This document shows, piece by piece, positions 1 to 10,339 of a stretch of 64,000 nt of DNA. The notes under the pieces are model-generated. The model searched no databases. It had not been told where the DNA came from and saw only the letters and a program-made list of their open reading frames with translations. The translations under genes were made by a program, and so were the position numbers. The stretch's first letter is position 1; every line of letters starts with the position of its first letter. The DNA is from Eledone cirrhosa (taxonomy: Eukaryota; Mollusca; Cephalopoda; Octopoda; Eledonidae), in the NCBI GenBank assembly GCA_964016885.1, contig OZ024743.1, positions 340,258,907-340,322,906 of the forward strand, given 5' to 3'.

Positions 1-700
1 ATCCGAATGTTATTAACCAAAATGAGAATTTCTTTAACCAATATAGATATCAGCTATTTCTACTTAAAACGAAAATACGGTGGCAGAGATATAAAAACGA
101 ATCAACACATCATACCCTTTCAACAAAATTTAGCAGCCAAGTGTCGAAGTGCGCCCATGGATATCTCAGGCAAATAGCTTCATTAGAGTTCGATATGAGC
201 TCCTCGGAGAGTATTTGCTGACATATTACTAGGGTCACTCACATACACACACACAAATAAGGAAGGTGTACTGCCCTACCCCAGCAGAACATCTGACAAA
301 TAGAACATCAGTCTTTGTTTTGTGGAGGCTTCAGAGTAACAGTAACATAGATAACTAAAGTAGTCTGTTTTGGACCAACGACCGGTATATTATCTCTGGC
401 TTTGATGGATATGTTTTTGGAATAGGACACGAAATAACAACAAAATACCTGGTTCACAAAAGACGGATAGAGATACCTAGAAGCGACAACTGATGTAAAT
501 TATGTGGAATTAACATCGAACGTATTGTATAACCACTATCATAAGCAGCTGTCCGAAAATATCAAGATATTATTATCTATGAAGCATACTGTCATCGCCA
601 AAACGAAAAACTATGACAGATATAAATATATAATGTAGATTACATGACATACTCACTCATTATATGAAAGTGTATTTGAAAAATATTATTGTAATATTGC
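1..700 (+). mobile_element. Decayed R4/Dong-like LINE fragment
   Basis: Translated pieces resemble the region downstream of the reverse transcriptase in the better preserved R4-like copies at 4.6-6.0 kb and 9.4-13.5 kb. Near base 60 a stretch reads like YLKRKYGGRD, matching YLKRKQGGRG in those copies. Bases 340-570 align by eye with 5080-5340, including the tract around CRINIEDVTHVISSC that carries the Cys/His motif. Stops and frameshifts are frequent and no 3' end or microsatellite tail is visible, so this is an old non-functional remnant. Boundaries are approximate. Confidence 0.55.
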
Positions 701-839
701 ATTACTACAGAATGTTGACCTATCAGACCATGAAAAATTGTTTAGGACCAAAACCAAGTTTCACCGTGCAGAAGTGGTCAGGCGGAGTCTTGTCACTATA
801 TTCTTTAATGATATATTCTTTAGTGATCTGCTGTCATTG

Positions 840-1350
840 ATGAAATTGGATGCTAGGTGCATCAAGTTGTCCATTTCTTCAAGTTTTTTCTCCGTTCAGC
901 ATGACTATTAACCAGAATCTTGTTCTTTTCTGAGTTGAGCTCCATTCCGTATATTCACTTTCCAGTTTGGTAGTAAGCTCCTATAGTACTGCTTCACTGC
1001 TTCCTAACAGATCAATATCATCATCAAAGCGCAAGTTGGAAATGGGTCGTCCTCCAATGGAAACAGATATGTGGAAATCTTGGGGTGGCTCTTGCATGAT
1101 GTTCTCCAGGAAGATGTTGAAAAGCACTGAAAAGAGGAGACATCCTTGTCGAACTCCAAATGCTATCCTGTAGAATTCTCCGATGTGGTTATTCAACAGA
1201 ACTGCACTGTCTGAATTTTCGTGCAGTGCTTGGATTACTTGAATGAGATTGCTGTCGAAGTTGTCATGCTTCATCATTTGCCATGATGCCTCGTGCCAAA
1301 TATGGTCAAGGATCTTTCTGACGTCGATTTAGTTGTGGTAGAGGTCAGAT
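840..1350 (-). pseudogene. RTE-like LINE reverse transcriptase fragment
   Basis: On the minus strand an open segment (981-1277) carries two reverse transcriptase motifs in order: GVRQGCLLFSVLFNIFLENI, the template-grip region normally written RQGCLLSP, then a catalytic motif reading RFDDDIDLLG. The catalytic motif is usually FADDIDLL in this protein family, so an alanine is replaced by aspartate. The phrase LFNIFLE..M followed by SIGGRPISNLRF is typical of an RTE-like LINE family widespread in marine invertebrates; that subfamily label is tentative. Both ends are truncated. Confidence 0.7.
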
Positions 1351-1599
1351 GTTTCTCGGTTAGGAAAAAGCTGACCCTAGTTTTCACACTGATCCCACAC
1401 AGGAACTCGAGAAAAACGATGTGGCATGTCCCCAGTAGCAGAAATAACAACTAAATTTACTTCATCTTCGCACCTCAAAAGTTCAAGTCAAGTATCAATA
1501 AGGCCAGAACTAGAACCTTCCCTTATGCGGATGTCAACAGGGATCATGATTTGTTTCTGATAACACCGACGCTTAAGCTGAAAAAGATATGTAAGAAAG

Positions 1600-2140
1600 G
1601 AGCCGCACGTATTATATGTAAACAAACTAAAAGATTCCAAACTTGGAGTAATGTTTGAAGCAAACATAGGCGGCAGGTTTGCAGCCCTCAACCTTCTGGA
1701 TATAAACTTCCTGACCGATATCAAGAAAGCCTTTCATGTAACAGCTCCAAAAGGGAAAATAGACTATGCATCACTAATGACATCTTGGACCTATGTGATT
1801 TAAGACGGGGTGTGAGGAAGACCAAACTAACTGTTCAGGAGGCATGGCAGCAATACAACGCTATGAATAGGAAGGTCAGCAAGAAAATATCGGAAACCAA
1901 AAAGAAGTTAATAAAAGGCCAGTGCACAAACATTGAAGCTGATATTAAAAAGGGCAACAGCAAGGCCGCATATGAAACCCTCAAAAGATTAACGAAAAGA
2001 AAGCAACACATTAAAGACAAAACAAGCTTGCTCCTCACAGACGAGTCTGATGTCATCAGATGATGGTGTGAGTATTACGAAGACCTTTATAACAACAAAC
2101 TCAGACATGATATCAATATCCTGGATAATTCTACCAACAA
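1600..2140 (+). pseudogene. RTE-like LINE endonuclease-RT linker fragment
   Basis: Plus-strand translation reads through a region like VMFEANIGGRFAALNLLD, then DLCDLRRGVRKTK, then GQCTNIEADIKKGNSKAAYE and LLLTDESDVIR followed by a stop and YEDLYNN. This order of motifs is the linker between endonuclease and reverse transcriptase of the same RTE-like family as the RT fragment at 840-1350. That fragment lies on the opposite strand, so the two are separate truncated copies or an inverted pair. The open part is 1785-2063. There is no intact catalytic domain. Confidence 0.65.
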
Positions 2141-2414
2141 TGAGATAGCTACAAAATACCTAGTAAACAAATGGCACTGTAAAGCCTTTCAGCCTCCAAA
2201 ATGCAACTGAAAATATCCATTATGTCTCATCTCAGATCAGTAACTACCTAAATATGTTATCAAGTAACGACATTTTCATGTATACAGCTTAAACAATATA
2301 CTATGCTATCTTCAGAAAAGACTACTCTGGAACAAATAAATATGAAATATATATTCCTAATGCTAAGTACACACATACGTTCAAGCACAAGCAACATTAA
2401 TACAACTTCCCCCT

Positions 2415-2620
2415 CAAAGCCTCTGTCATATACAAATATAACAAGCCTAATATAGTTGTTTGTGATAGAAAAGAAAAATTGCGTACAGTTATAGAGAACT
2501 ATTACTCTGCAGATGTGAACAAGTCTTCAAAGTCATCGATAAAGAAAATATTCACATTTGTAAGCCTACGTGTCAGTGGAGTTATGTTACTAAATATATA
2601 AGTGGTGATATTGGAAAGCT
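2415..2620 (+). pseudogene. Decayed R4-like endonuclease-domain fragment
   Basis: Translation of about 2435-2530 gives a string close to YNKPNIVVCDRKEKLRTV, recalling HNRPDIVVWDHTLKTCSV in the R4-like copy at 6.2-7.0 kb, where it forms the restriction-like endonuclease region. Similarity is confined to about 60 residues and the flanks are unrecognisable, so this call is weak. Confidence 0.35.
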
Positions 2621-3762
2621 GGTATTTCAAGTAAAGTGACCAGTTAATACTCATTTTGCAAATACACTATGCAAGTAGAAATATGCAACCTCTTTTTGAA
2701 GTTCAACGAGCAAATCTTCACTAAATTCCAGATTTGCTGAGCTTTTTTTCTTTATTTAAAAAATAGATCCTTCTTTACTGGAAGAAACCAAATAAATTAA
2801 TACATGAAAGGTAATACACATTAACATATATAAGGGCTAATCCACTAGCATACTTTAAAATATATCACAATGTTTTCGCTGTTGTTCTTTAGCCCACGTT
2901 GACTCTGATCCTGTAGATCTATGGTCAAAGGTATTCCATCCATGACTACATGACTACTTCATTATAATAGGATATACTCAGAATCACACCATCTGTTGTA
3001 TCTTTAATTAATTTAGAATTTGAGGACGATTTGGCTCCTATTTAGCGTGTCGAGATCCACGTACAAGCTCCTTCATTGAGCTTGAAAATAATACAATATA
3101 TTATATCAATGAAATAGATACGGTTTTCATGTGAAAAATATTCATGAAACCAAGCTTTTCTTTGATATATCATTGAACGAAGATATATTGCAATGGAGAT
3201 AACACTTTACTATCATTTCCTTTCATTTCAGATATAGAATATCTAAAAGAAATATGTCTGGGAAAATATATCTGAAGAAATGCAGCAATTCAATGATTTA
3301 GTTAGTTATTGAAAATATCATAAGAATTGTTAGAAAAACTATATTCTGTTTTAGAGGTCAGCTGTCCTGTGGATATAAACATTTCTTTTAAAACTAGCCA
3401 GGATAAGATGTTTGTGGACAATTACTTTTACAAGAACAAGTTCTCAAACTAGATAAGAAATGTACATTTCTGCCTACAATCATTAATAGACTTCGTTATG
3501 TTACAAACGGTCTACGTCGGATAGATTTTAACTTTCTTCCCCTCGATGCCGATAAAAAAAGTACCTGTCCGGTATTGGGAGTCGATTCTTCCTCTTTATA
3601 TTTTTCTTACTTTCTGTCTATCATTCCCTCTCTTTCTCTGGAAGAAATCGACTGCGTTCAGACCTGTGGAAGGGATGGTCTCTGCCAGATTTAAAATGCC
3701 CAAGAATGGCCGTATGTCACTACGGCCTCCCTACAGCTCCACCAGGAGTTATACGGATCCAT
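2621..3762. other. AT-rich stretch with no recognised gene
   Basis: This stretch is AT-rich and non-repetitive. A 99-codon open frame at 3546-3845 runs into the GT microsatellite and has no recognisable domain, so I regard it as chance. Confidence 0.5.
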
Positions 3763-3776
3763 ATATATATATATGT

Positions 3777-3836
<60 letters not shown>
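3763..3836. repeat. (TA)n(TG)n microsatellite
   Basis: A short (TA)n run passes into about 60 bases of (TG)n. It marks the left side of a non-simple repeat (3837-4316) whose right side is a second (TG)n tract. Confidence 0.9.
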
Positions 3837-4316
3837 AAAATGTAAACAGAAATAACAAAGCAAACGACACAGTATGAAGAAATATATTGGTTTAACACTT
3901 GATATAGTAGGAAAAGAGTCTTTTCGTTTCGGACACTAGTTCTTCCTCAGAAGATATAATTGTTTCTACTTTTGGCACAAGGCCAGCAATTATCCCAGTG
4001 CATTACTGGTACTTTATTTTATCAACCCCGTAAGGATGAAAGGCAAAGTTAACCTCGGCGGGATTTGAACTCAGAATAGCAAGGGCCGTAACTCTATGCG
4101 TCAAGGCATGGCGTCCGACCCTCTACCGATACTGCCAATCCACCACCCTCAGAAGATATAATGAATGAGAAGAAGACGCGACGGGAAAAATATATGAGAA
4201 AAAAACGCATGCGTGTATTCAGTCAGCCATTTTGGGAAAACGCTGTTCAGTTGGTATCTTAGGTATTAGATAGGTTTATAAAGGGAGGTAATCATTGTAT
4301 ATTTTGAGTAGACATG
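3837..4316. repeat. Unclassified repeat between two (TG)n tracts, split by a SINE
   Basis: About 300 bases of unique-looking sequence lie between (TG)n tracts and are interrupted by a SINE at 3961-4147. Removing the SINE and one target duplication rejoins the sequence around CTCAGAAGATATAATGAATG. No coding potential is seen, and identity as a named repeat family is not established. Confidence 0.35.
3961..4147 (-). mobile_element. Octopus-type tRNA-derived SINE with 16-bp target duplication
   Basis: Read on the minus strand, the element begins with a tRNA-like head (GGATTGGCAGTATCGGTAGA, resembling an A box), has a B-box-like GAGTTCAAATCCCGCC, then the body GGTTAACTTTGCCTTTCATC, and ends CCAAAAGTAGAAACA. 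This matches the OR/OK class of octopus tRNA SINEs. A perfect 16-bp direct repeat CCTCAGAAGATATAAT flanks it at 3945-3960 and 4148-4163, supporting LINE-mediated insertion. Confidence 0.88.
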
Positions 4317-4340
4317 TGTATGCGTGCATGTGTGTGTGCG

Positions 4341-4430
<90 letters not shown>

Positions 4431-4432
4431 CA
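4317..4432. repeat. (TG)n microsatellite
   Basis: Roughly 90 bases of nearly pure TG dinucleotide flanked by degenerate TGTGCG units. Open frames of poly Cys-Val or His-Thr here are artefacts of the repeat. Confidence 0.95.
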
Positions 4433-4638
4433 TGTAGGTTAGTTCATTTGTTTGTGCAATGGTTTGAAGGATGCGCGTTGAACCGTGACGGAGCTGGTGG
4501 CTGTGAGATGTTGAGGTGTCAGTGAACACAAGCATGTGAACTGACCAGCGTAGGGGCTATACAGCTATGTATATGAAATTTTGCGTATACATACATATAG
4601 AAGCAGTCGCAAGGGGCTGGAGACAAATATGATATAGG

Positions 4639-6060
4639 TCCTAACACCAACGTTTGGAATACTCGATTGGACGATAGACGAAATCCTAGCAATTGATGTT
4701 AAAACTCGAAAAATTCTAAACATCACCGGAAACTTCCACATCAACAGTGACAGAGACCACCTTTACTTGAAACGTAAGCAGGGAGGCAGAGGGCTAACAT
4801 CAGTTCAGACAGCATTTGAATGTCGCATCATATCCCTCCGACATCTACGAACCTCGAAACGTAGGAGCCCATGTATCGAGCAAGTCTGTCTGCATGAAAC
4901 AGATAAGATCATGAGAGTTGGGAAGGAGCTCCTTGAAAGATATTCCCTGCATGATAATCAAAAACTCACACCCAGGTAAATTATCCAACAATACTGCAGT
5001 GAATCCATGAATGAAGACCTGCATACTTATCAGCAAAAAGTCATGCATGGATATGTTGCCATGAAGTTCTAGAGTGAGAGTAATATAGATAAAGAAAGTA
5101 GTTTATCTTGGACCAACAACCGCTATATTGGTTCCCATTTTAAAGGATATCCTTTTGCAATTCAAGAACAGAAAATCAACACAAAATACCTGATTCACAA
5201 AAGAGACAGGGATACAGGCAAAACACCTAGATGTCACAATAAATGCAGACTCTGCAGAATTAACATCGAAGATGTCACCCATGTCATAAGCAGCTGTCCA
5301 AAGATGTCATCACGGTACAATCTACCAATGAGGCATGATGTAGTGGCCAAAACACTGTACAATGCAATTAATAGAAAAGACAATAAACATATTAATAGCT
5401 AAAGCAATGTGGAAGACATACACATACATAATATGAAAGAGTACTGGTTGAATGGTCCAGTAAAAACCTCAATAAAATGCAGGCATAACAGACCAGATAT
5501 AATATGGGACAGGGGAAAAGAAGGGATGCACGGTAGTGGAAGTTAGCTGCCCAGCAGATGCCAATATAATATCAAAGATTAGCGAAAAGGAGAATATCTA
5601 TGCAGAACTAATGAGAAATCTATAGATACTCCACCCTGACTATACCTTCAGATTTATGACTGTGGTTGTTTGGGCACTGGGATATGTTAGTAACTGCCTC
5701 AATACAAATCTTGAGAAGCTAGGCTTCACAAAAAAGAAAGTACACGACTAGTTAGAAAATTACAAGTTCAATCCATTAATGGAACACTAAAAATATTTAA
5801 AACATTCCAAATATTTTGCATCTAATAACTGCATATACACATGTACAGATACAAAGCATATACACATGTACACATACAACTCAAAACATACACATCCACA
5901 CATACAATAACATCCATATCTACACATGCATGCATGCAGACATGCATACATATCTACCTAGTTGATGTTGTGTAAATTCCAATGAGAGAGTCTTGTATCT
6001 ATGTTAGAAACCGGCTCTCTCTCTATTAGCAAACATTTGTGAAATTATAAAACCAGAAGA
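4639..6060 (+). mobile_element. 5'-truncated R4/Dong-like LINE copy with 3'UTR
   Basis: The copy starts near CCTAACACCAACGTTTGGAA, which lies within the coding region of the longer minus-strand copy at 9373-13466, so the reverse transcriptase core is missing. It carries the post-RT region (KRKQGGRGLTSVQ, 4775 onward), the Cys/His motif CRLCRINIEDVTHVISSC, the endonuclease-like region with RPDI and EVSCPADAN, and a 3'UTR from about 5823. Several frameshifts are present. The 3'UTR matches that of the minus-strand copy and ends ACCAGAAGAA, immediately followed by (CATA)n on the sense strand. Confidence 0.8.
4700..5823 (+). pseudogene. R4-like ORF C-terminal region, frameshifted
   Basis: This is the C-terminal third of an R4/Dong-type LINE protein. 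The longest open piece (4767-4979) covers the segment after the RT thumb and ends at a TAA where the minus-strand copy continues (LTPG). The remainder appears in other frames: a zinc-finger-like CX2CX7HX4C motif, then a restriction-like endonuclease region (HNRPDII...VEVSCPADANIISKI). In this clade that endonuclease nicks the target for target-primed reverse transcription. The gene is dead. Confidence 0.7.
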
Positions 6061-6230
6061 ACATACATGCATACATAAATACATGCATACAAACATACAT
6101 ACATACAAACAAACAAACATACATACATACATACATAAATACATCCATACAAACATACATGCATACAAACAAACATACATACGTACGTACATACATACAT
6201 ACATACATACATACATACATACATACATAC
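6061..6230. repeat. (CATA)n microsatellite between two R4-like copies
   Basis: About 170 bases of CATA with CAAA and CATG variants. It forms the 3' tail of the R4-like copy on the left and the 5' flank of the R4-like copy on the right. Overlapping frames of Met-Tyr-Val-Cys are repeat artefacts. Confidence 0.93.
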
Positions 6231-6977
6231 TTGAGGCGTAAAACACAGACCATAGAGGGGATAAACCACTCAAAAAGCCTGGCATGGAGTTCCGACAAGT
6301 TTATGACATCACACCTTAAGGGATATCTCTATGCAATACAGGAACAAGAACTCCCTACCAAATATCTGCTGCACAAAAGAGGAGGGCCAGCAGCTGACAA
6401 TAAATGTAGGCTATGTAAAACGAAGATCGAGGATGTAAGCCACATTGTTGCCAGCTGCGAAAGAATGTCATCTCGCTAATACCTCCCCATGAGACACGAT
6501 GGGATAGCTAGAACCATCTGGAATGCACTTCAGAAAACAAAATTAACAACAAACGAGGAAGAATATATTGAGACACATGGCACTAAGGAATACTGGTGGA
6601 ACCTGAAAATAAAAACTGCCACCAAATTAAAGCACAACCGGCCTGATATTGTTGTTTGGGACCACACATTGAAAACGTGTTCTGTTGCGGAGATCAGCTG
6701 CCCACTTGATGTAAACGTTGTCAGAAAAATACAGGAGAGGGAGGATATTTACGGACCATTGAGGAGGAGTTTACAAATCCAGTATCCAAGATACACCTTT
6801 AGCTTCATACCCATCATTATTGGAGCTACGGGTTATATACCAACCCGCTTGGACCAAAGTATGACTGAACTTGGATTTGCGGACAAAAAGCGCAGCTCCC
6901 TAATTCATAGTCTACAAATGGCTGCGATAGCTGGCACCTTCAAAATTTGCAAAACATTCTTGCGATTCAAGGGATGA
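6231..6977 (+). pseudogene. R4-like Cys/His and restriction-like endonuclease domains, one nonsense codon
   Basis: A single frame runs from the CATA junction to the natural stop, interrupted only by TAA at 6477-6479. Comparison with the related copy (SSRYNLPM) suggests a TAC to TAA change. Visible motifs in order: CRLCKTKIEDVSHIVASC (Cys/His finger-like), NLPM-like linker, HNRPDIVVWD, VAEISCPLDVN (endonuclease acidic residues), and a C-terminal SFIPIIIGATGYIP tract also conserved in the other R4-like copies. The RT domain is absent because of 5' truncation. This is one of the better preserved R4-like C-termini here. Confidence 0.78.
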
Positions 6978-7058
6978 CAATTTCTTTTCTTTTACAACCT
7001 TGCCACCAGGAAGGTGGCCCGTAAAAAAAAATATACTCGAAATTAAGTGAAAGAGATA
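6231..7058 (+). mobile_element. 5'-truncated R4/Dong-like LINE copy, second subfamily, inside (CATA)n
   Basis: This copy is framed by (CATA)n on both sides. It contains the C-terminal protein region to a stop at 6975-6977 and an 81-base 3'UTR unlike that of the 4639-6060 copy, so it is a different subfamily. The 3'UTR contains a perfect 6-bp hairpin (GCCACC at 7002-7007, GGTGGC at 7013-7018). The sense strand again carries CATA in the flanks. Confidence 0.82.
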
Positions 7059-7112
7059 ACATACATACATACATACATACATACATACATACATACATAC
7101 ATACATACATAC
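7059..7112. repeat. (CATA)n microsatellite
   Basis: Nearly pure CATA tract of 13-14 units forming the 3' flank of the preceding LINE copy and the left flank of a fragment of the 0.6-kb repeat seen at 13.5-14.8 kb. Confidence 0.95.
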
Positions 7113-7165
7113 ATGATGGCTGCCCCCTCGTTATCGAGTATGGCCATTGCACAAGAAAAAAAAAA
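7113..7165 (-). repeat. Fragment of the 0.6-kb microsatellite-flanked repeat plus A-run
   Basis: The sequence GGCTGCCCCCTCGTTATCGAG resembles, in inverse orientation, the terminal block next to (TATG)n at 14100-14132 and 14780-14812, including a small CTCG-loop-CGAG hairpin. Only about 40 bases are present, followed by a run of about 20 adenines. Confidence 0.5.
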
Positions 7166-7183
7166 AAAAAAAAAAATAATAAT

Positions 7184-7362
7184 GATAATAATGATTTCAT
7201 TTATTAGCCACAAGGGCCGACATGTAGGGGACAATACAAAGACAGGGACAGTGGGGGTTCACAATAAGGTCGAGTAAAAGTGCACAATGGCAAAACTAAT
7301 TTAACAATGAAAATATAAAAATATAAAATAAACTATGCAAAATATAACAAAATACTTTCCCC

Positions 7363-7365
<3 letters not shown>
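7184..7365 (-). mobile_element. 3'-end-only copy of a Tx1-like LINE inside (TTA)n
   Basis: Read on the minus strand, the last bases (CCCTTGTGGCTAATAAATGA) match the 3' termini of Tx1-like copies D, F and G (CCCTTGTGG followed by TAATAAAGAAA). The terminal 3-bp hairpin with a 5-base loop is at 7207-7217. The upstream part (TGTCCCCTACATG) also recalls those 3'UTRs. Both sides are AAT/ATA repeats, which is TTA on the sense strand, as for LINEs G and H. It is either a severely 5'-truncated LINE or a short non-autonomous element using a LINE 3' end. Confidence 0.65.
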
Positions 7366-7409
<44 letters not shown>

Positions 7410-7428
7410 AAAATAAAAAAAAAGAAAT

Positions 7429-7459
<31 letters not shown>

Positions 7460-7640
7460 CATACATACATATATACATACACACATACATACACATACAC
7501 ACACACATATACACACACACATACATTAATAACAATAATAATAATAATAATAATAGCAATAATAATAATAACGACAACAACAATATTAATATACATATTC
7601 ATATATATACACACACACGCACGCACATAAGCATATCTAC
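7366..7640. repeat. Compound microsatellite (AAT)n, (AT)n, (CATA)n, (CA)n, (AAT)n
   Basis: Successive simple-repeat blocks with no gene. Poly-Leu, Ile-Tyr and Val-Cys frames across it are repeat artefacts. Confidence 0.92.
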
Positions 7641-7650
7641 ACATACACAC

Positions 7651-7843
7651 ACAATAATTATTTCTACTTTTGGCACAAAGCCAGCAATTACCCAGTCCAT
7701 TACTGGTACTTTATTTTATCGACCCCGTAAGGATGAAAGGCAAAGTTAACCTCGGCGGGATTTGAACTCAGATCGTAAAGGGACGTAACTATGCTGGAAA
7801 GCCTGTCCGACCCTCTACCGATACTGCCAATTCACCGCCCTCA
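7651..7843 (-). mobile_element. Octopus-type tRNA-derived SINE
   Basis: Minus-strand reading gives the tRNA-like head (GAATTGGCAGTATCGGTAGA), B-box-like GAGTTCAAATCCCGCC, and the 3' end CCAAAAGTAGAAATAATT. It abuts a second, older SINE at 7855. Confidence 0.85.
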
Positions 7844-7854
7844 TTAATGTAATA

Positions 7855-8015
7855 ATGGTTTCTCATTTAGGCACAAGGCCAACAATTTTTTGGGGAAGGG
7901 TAAGTATGAAAGGCAAAGCTAAACTCGGGGGAGATTGAACTCAGAACGTAAAGGGCCGTAACTATATGCCGAGAAGCATGTCTGATGCTCTACCGATACT
8001 GTCAATCCCCCGCCC
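7855..8015 (-). mobile_element. Shorter SINE subfamily copy with 11-bp target duplication
   Basis: It shares the tRNA-like head and B-box region with the neighbouring SINE, but lacks the middle block with TATTTTATCGACC, so it is internally deleted or a separate subfamily. The direct repeat TTAATGTAATA occurs at 7844-7854 and 8016-8026, consistent with a target site duplication. Confidence 0.75.
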
Positions 8016-8026
8016 TTAATGTAATA

Positions 8027-8784
8027 GCGTCCACTGATTGTTCAAATAGTTCACTACAAATATTAATTATTTCTCCTCCAGTGACTAAATTAGTGATGGT
8101 GATGGTTGTGTTGGTGGCTGTAGCAAAAGTATAGTAGTTAAAGTAAGGAAAGTGTATAAATTCAGAGATGTGTTAGATAATTTGGTAACAAAGGGTTTCT
8201 TTCTCTGGAAACAAAGAAGCATATACATAAAACGACTTTTGGTGTGCAATAGAGGAGCATAAGAAATGATTGAAGAAGATCTGCAGAAGCAGAAGAAAAA
8301 TGGGTTAAGAACGATCCGATTGAAAATAGAGTGATAACTATCACGAAGAAGAAAAAATACTATATTTCTAAATATTTCTCAGAAAATGTAATTCACAGGA
8401 AAGAAAGATATTATCAAATATACATTTACCAAACAATCAATCATTGTTTATACAGTGACATAATGATATAAAACTTATCATCTTTTATAAACTATAATGT
8501 AGATTAAAAAAGAAAGAACAAGAACAGCAAAAGCAACTAATTTTGATGAGATATCAGAATGATAGATTTTTACCGCCACAACTGAGAAAAATCAATTTTA
8601 CTCCTAGCTATCGAGAGACGCTCTCTACCATCTTGCATGATCTACAAGTAATAACAAACACATTTCTCTTAAATTCTTCTTAAATGAAAAACAATACACT
8701 GGAGAAAGTAATCCTGGAGTTACAGAAAGCTAGGTTGGTCACACATAGAGTGGTTCGATCAGGGCTGATCTGGGCTAAACACAT
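8027..8784. other. AT-rich stretch with no recognised gene
   Basis: No domain, RNA gene or clear repeat is seen. A frame beginning at 8684 (MKNNTLEKVILELQ) enters the proline-coding repeat that follows; nothing supports it as a gene. Confidence 0.5.
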
Positions 8785-9232
8785 ACCGCCGCCACCACCA
8801 CCACCAGCACCACCATCACAACCACCAGCACCAGCACCATCATCAGCACCAGCACCACAGCCACCACCAGCATCACCACCAGCACCTCCACCACCACCAG
8901 CACCACCAGCACCACCACCACCAGCACCACCACCGCCACCGCCATCGCCACCAGCACCAGCAACAGCACCACCACCACCACCACCAGCACCAGCACCACC
9001 AGCACCACCACCACCAGCACCACCACCACCGCCACCACCACCGCCACCAGCACCAGCACCAGCAACAGCACCAGCACCACCACCACCACCACCACTACCA
9101 CCAGCACCAGCACCAGCACCAGCATGACCAGCATCACCAGCACCCCCCCCCCCCCCCCCCACAGCCACCACCACCACCACCACAGCCACCATCACCACCA
9201 CCACCTACACCAACAACAACAACAACACACAT
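8785..9232. repeat. (CCA/GCA)n trinucleotide block with an 18-base C run
   Basis: About 450 bases of CCA interspersed with GCA, ACA and GCC, giving poly Pro-Ala on the plus strand and Gly/Val-rich frames on the minus. An uninterrupted C run spans 9143-9160. The sequence is far more C-rich than its neighbours. It directly abuts a fragment of an R4-like LINE. Confidence 0.9.
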
Positions 9233-9312
9233 TGTATTGAGGCAGTTACTAACATATCCCAGTGCCCCAATAATCACAGGCATAAATCTGAAGGTGTAAT
9301 CAGGGTGGAGTA
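9233..9312 (-). mobile_element. R4-like LINE coding fragment bounded by (TATG)n
   Basis: The minus strand encodes about 27 residues (HPDYTFRFMPVIIGALGYVS...) found in the R4-like C-terminus at 9.7-9.8 kb. On its 5' side it begins directly at (CATA)n (9311-9372 on this strand). On its 3' side it stops abruptly at the CCA block, so it is truncated at both ends. Confidence 0.7.
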
Positions 9313-9372
9313 TGTATGTATGTATGTATGTATGTATGTATGTATGTATGTATGTATGTATGTATGTATGTA
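9311..9372. repeat. (TATG)n microsatellite
   Basis: About 15 units of TATG, which is CATA on the minus strand. It is the 3' flank of the minus-strand R4-like LINE at 9373-13466 and the 5' flank of the small fragment at 9233-9312. Confidence 0.95.
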
Positions 9373-9658
9373 CGTATGTATGTTCTTCTGGTTTTATAAT
9401 TTCACAAAGTTTTACCAATAGAAAGAGAGTCGATTTCTAACAGAGACACAAGACTCTCTTATTGGAATTTACACAACATCAACTAGGTAGATATGGATGT
9501 TATTGTATGTGTGGATGTGTATGTTTTGAGTTGTATGTGTGCATGTGTATATGCTTTGTATCTGTACATGTGTATATGCAGTTATTAGATGCAAATTTTT
9601 TGGAATGTTTTACATATTTTTACTGTTCCATTAATGGATTGTACTTGTAGTTTCCTAA

Positions 9659-10339
9659 CTAGTTGTGTAATTTCCTAACTAGTTGTGTTCTTTCTGTTCC
9701 TGTGAAGCCTAGCTTCTCAAGATTTGTATTGAGGCAGTTAGTAACATATCCCAGTGCCCCAATAGTCACAGGCATAAATCTGAAGATATAATCAAGGTGG
9801 AGTATCTGCAGATTTCTCATCAGTCCTGCATAAATATTCTCTTTTTCACTAATCTTTGATATTATATTGGCATCTGCTAGGCAGCTAATTTCCACTACTG
9901 TGCATGTTTTCTTCTCCCTGTCCCACATCATAATATCTGATCTGTTATGCCTGCATTTTATTGGGGTTTTTACTGGAACATTTCACCAGTACTCTTTAAT
10001 ATTATGTACATGGATGTATTCCACATTGTTGAAGATTTTAATGTGTTTATTATCGGGGCTATCTTTTTTACGAACTGCATTGTACAGTGTTTTGGCCTCA
10101 TAGGTAGATAGTACCACGATGACATCTTTGGACAGCTGCTGATGACATGGGTGATATCCTCGATATTAGTTCTGCAGAGTCTACACTTGTTATCACATCT
10201 AGGTGTTTTGCCTGCATCCCTATCTCTTTTGGAAACAGGTATTTCGTGCTAATCTCTTATTCCTTGATTGCAAAAGCGTATCCTTCAAAGTGGGAGCCAA
10301 TATAGCGGTTGTTGGTCCAAGATAGATTACTTTCCTTAT
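9659..10339 (-). pseudogene. R4-like Cys/His motif and restriction-like endonuclease region
   Basis: The minus strand encodes a Cys/His segment around 10130-10200, frame-disturbed. It is followed by HNRSDIMMWDREKKTCTVVE and ISCLADANIISKISEKENIY, where Asp and Glu are the candidate metal ligands. The conserved C-terminal block RFMPVTIGALGYV follows. The PD dipeptide seen in sister copies (RPDI) is SD here. The final open piece is 9931-9659. Confidence 0.7.

Noticed and set aside
3546..3845. 99-codon frame with a hydrophobic start resembling a signal peptide
   Set aside because: It runs into the TG microsatellite, has no domain and no supporting structure; length is within chance for AT-rich DNA.
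6004..6298. Overlapping Met-Tyr-Val-Cys open frames
   Set aside because: They are translations of the CATA microsatellite in several frames at once.
8684..9127. Proline/alanine-rich 147-codon open frame
   Set aside because: All but the first 35 codons are the CCA/GCA trinucleotide repeat. All frames are open there because the repeat lacks stops, and no homologue or domain is seen.
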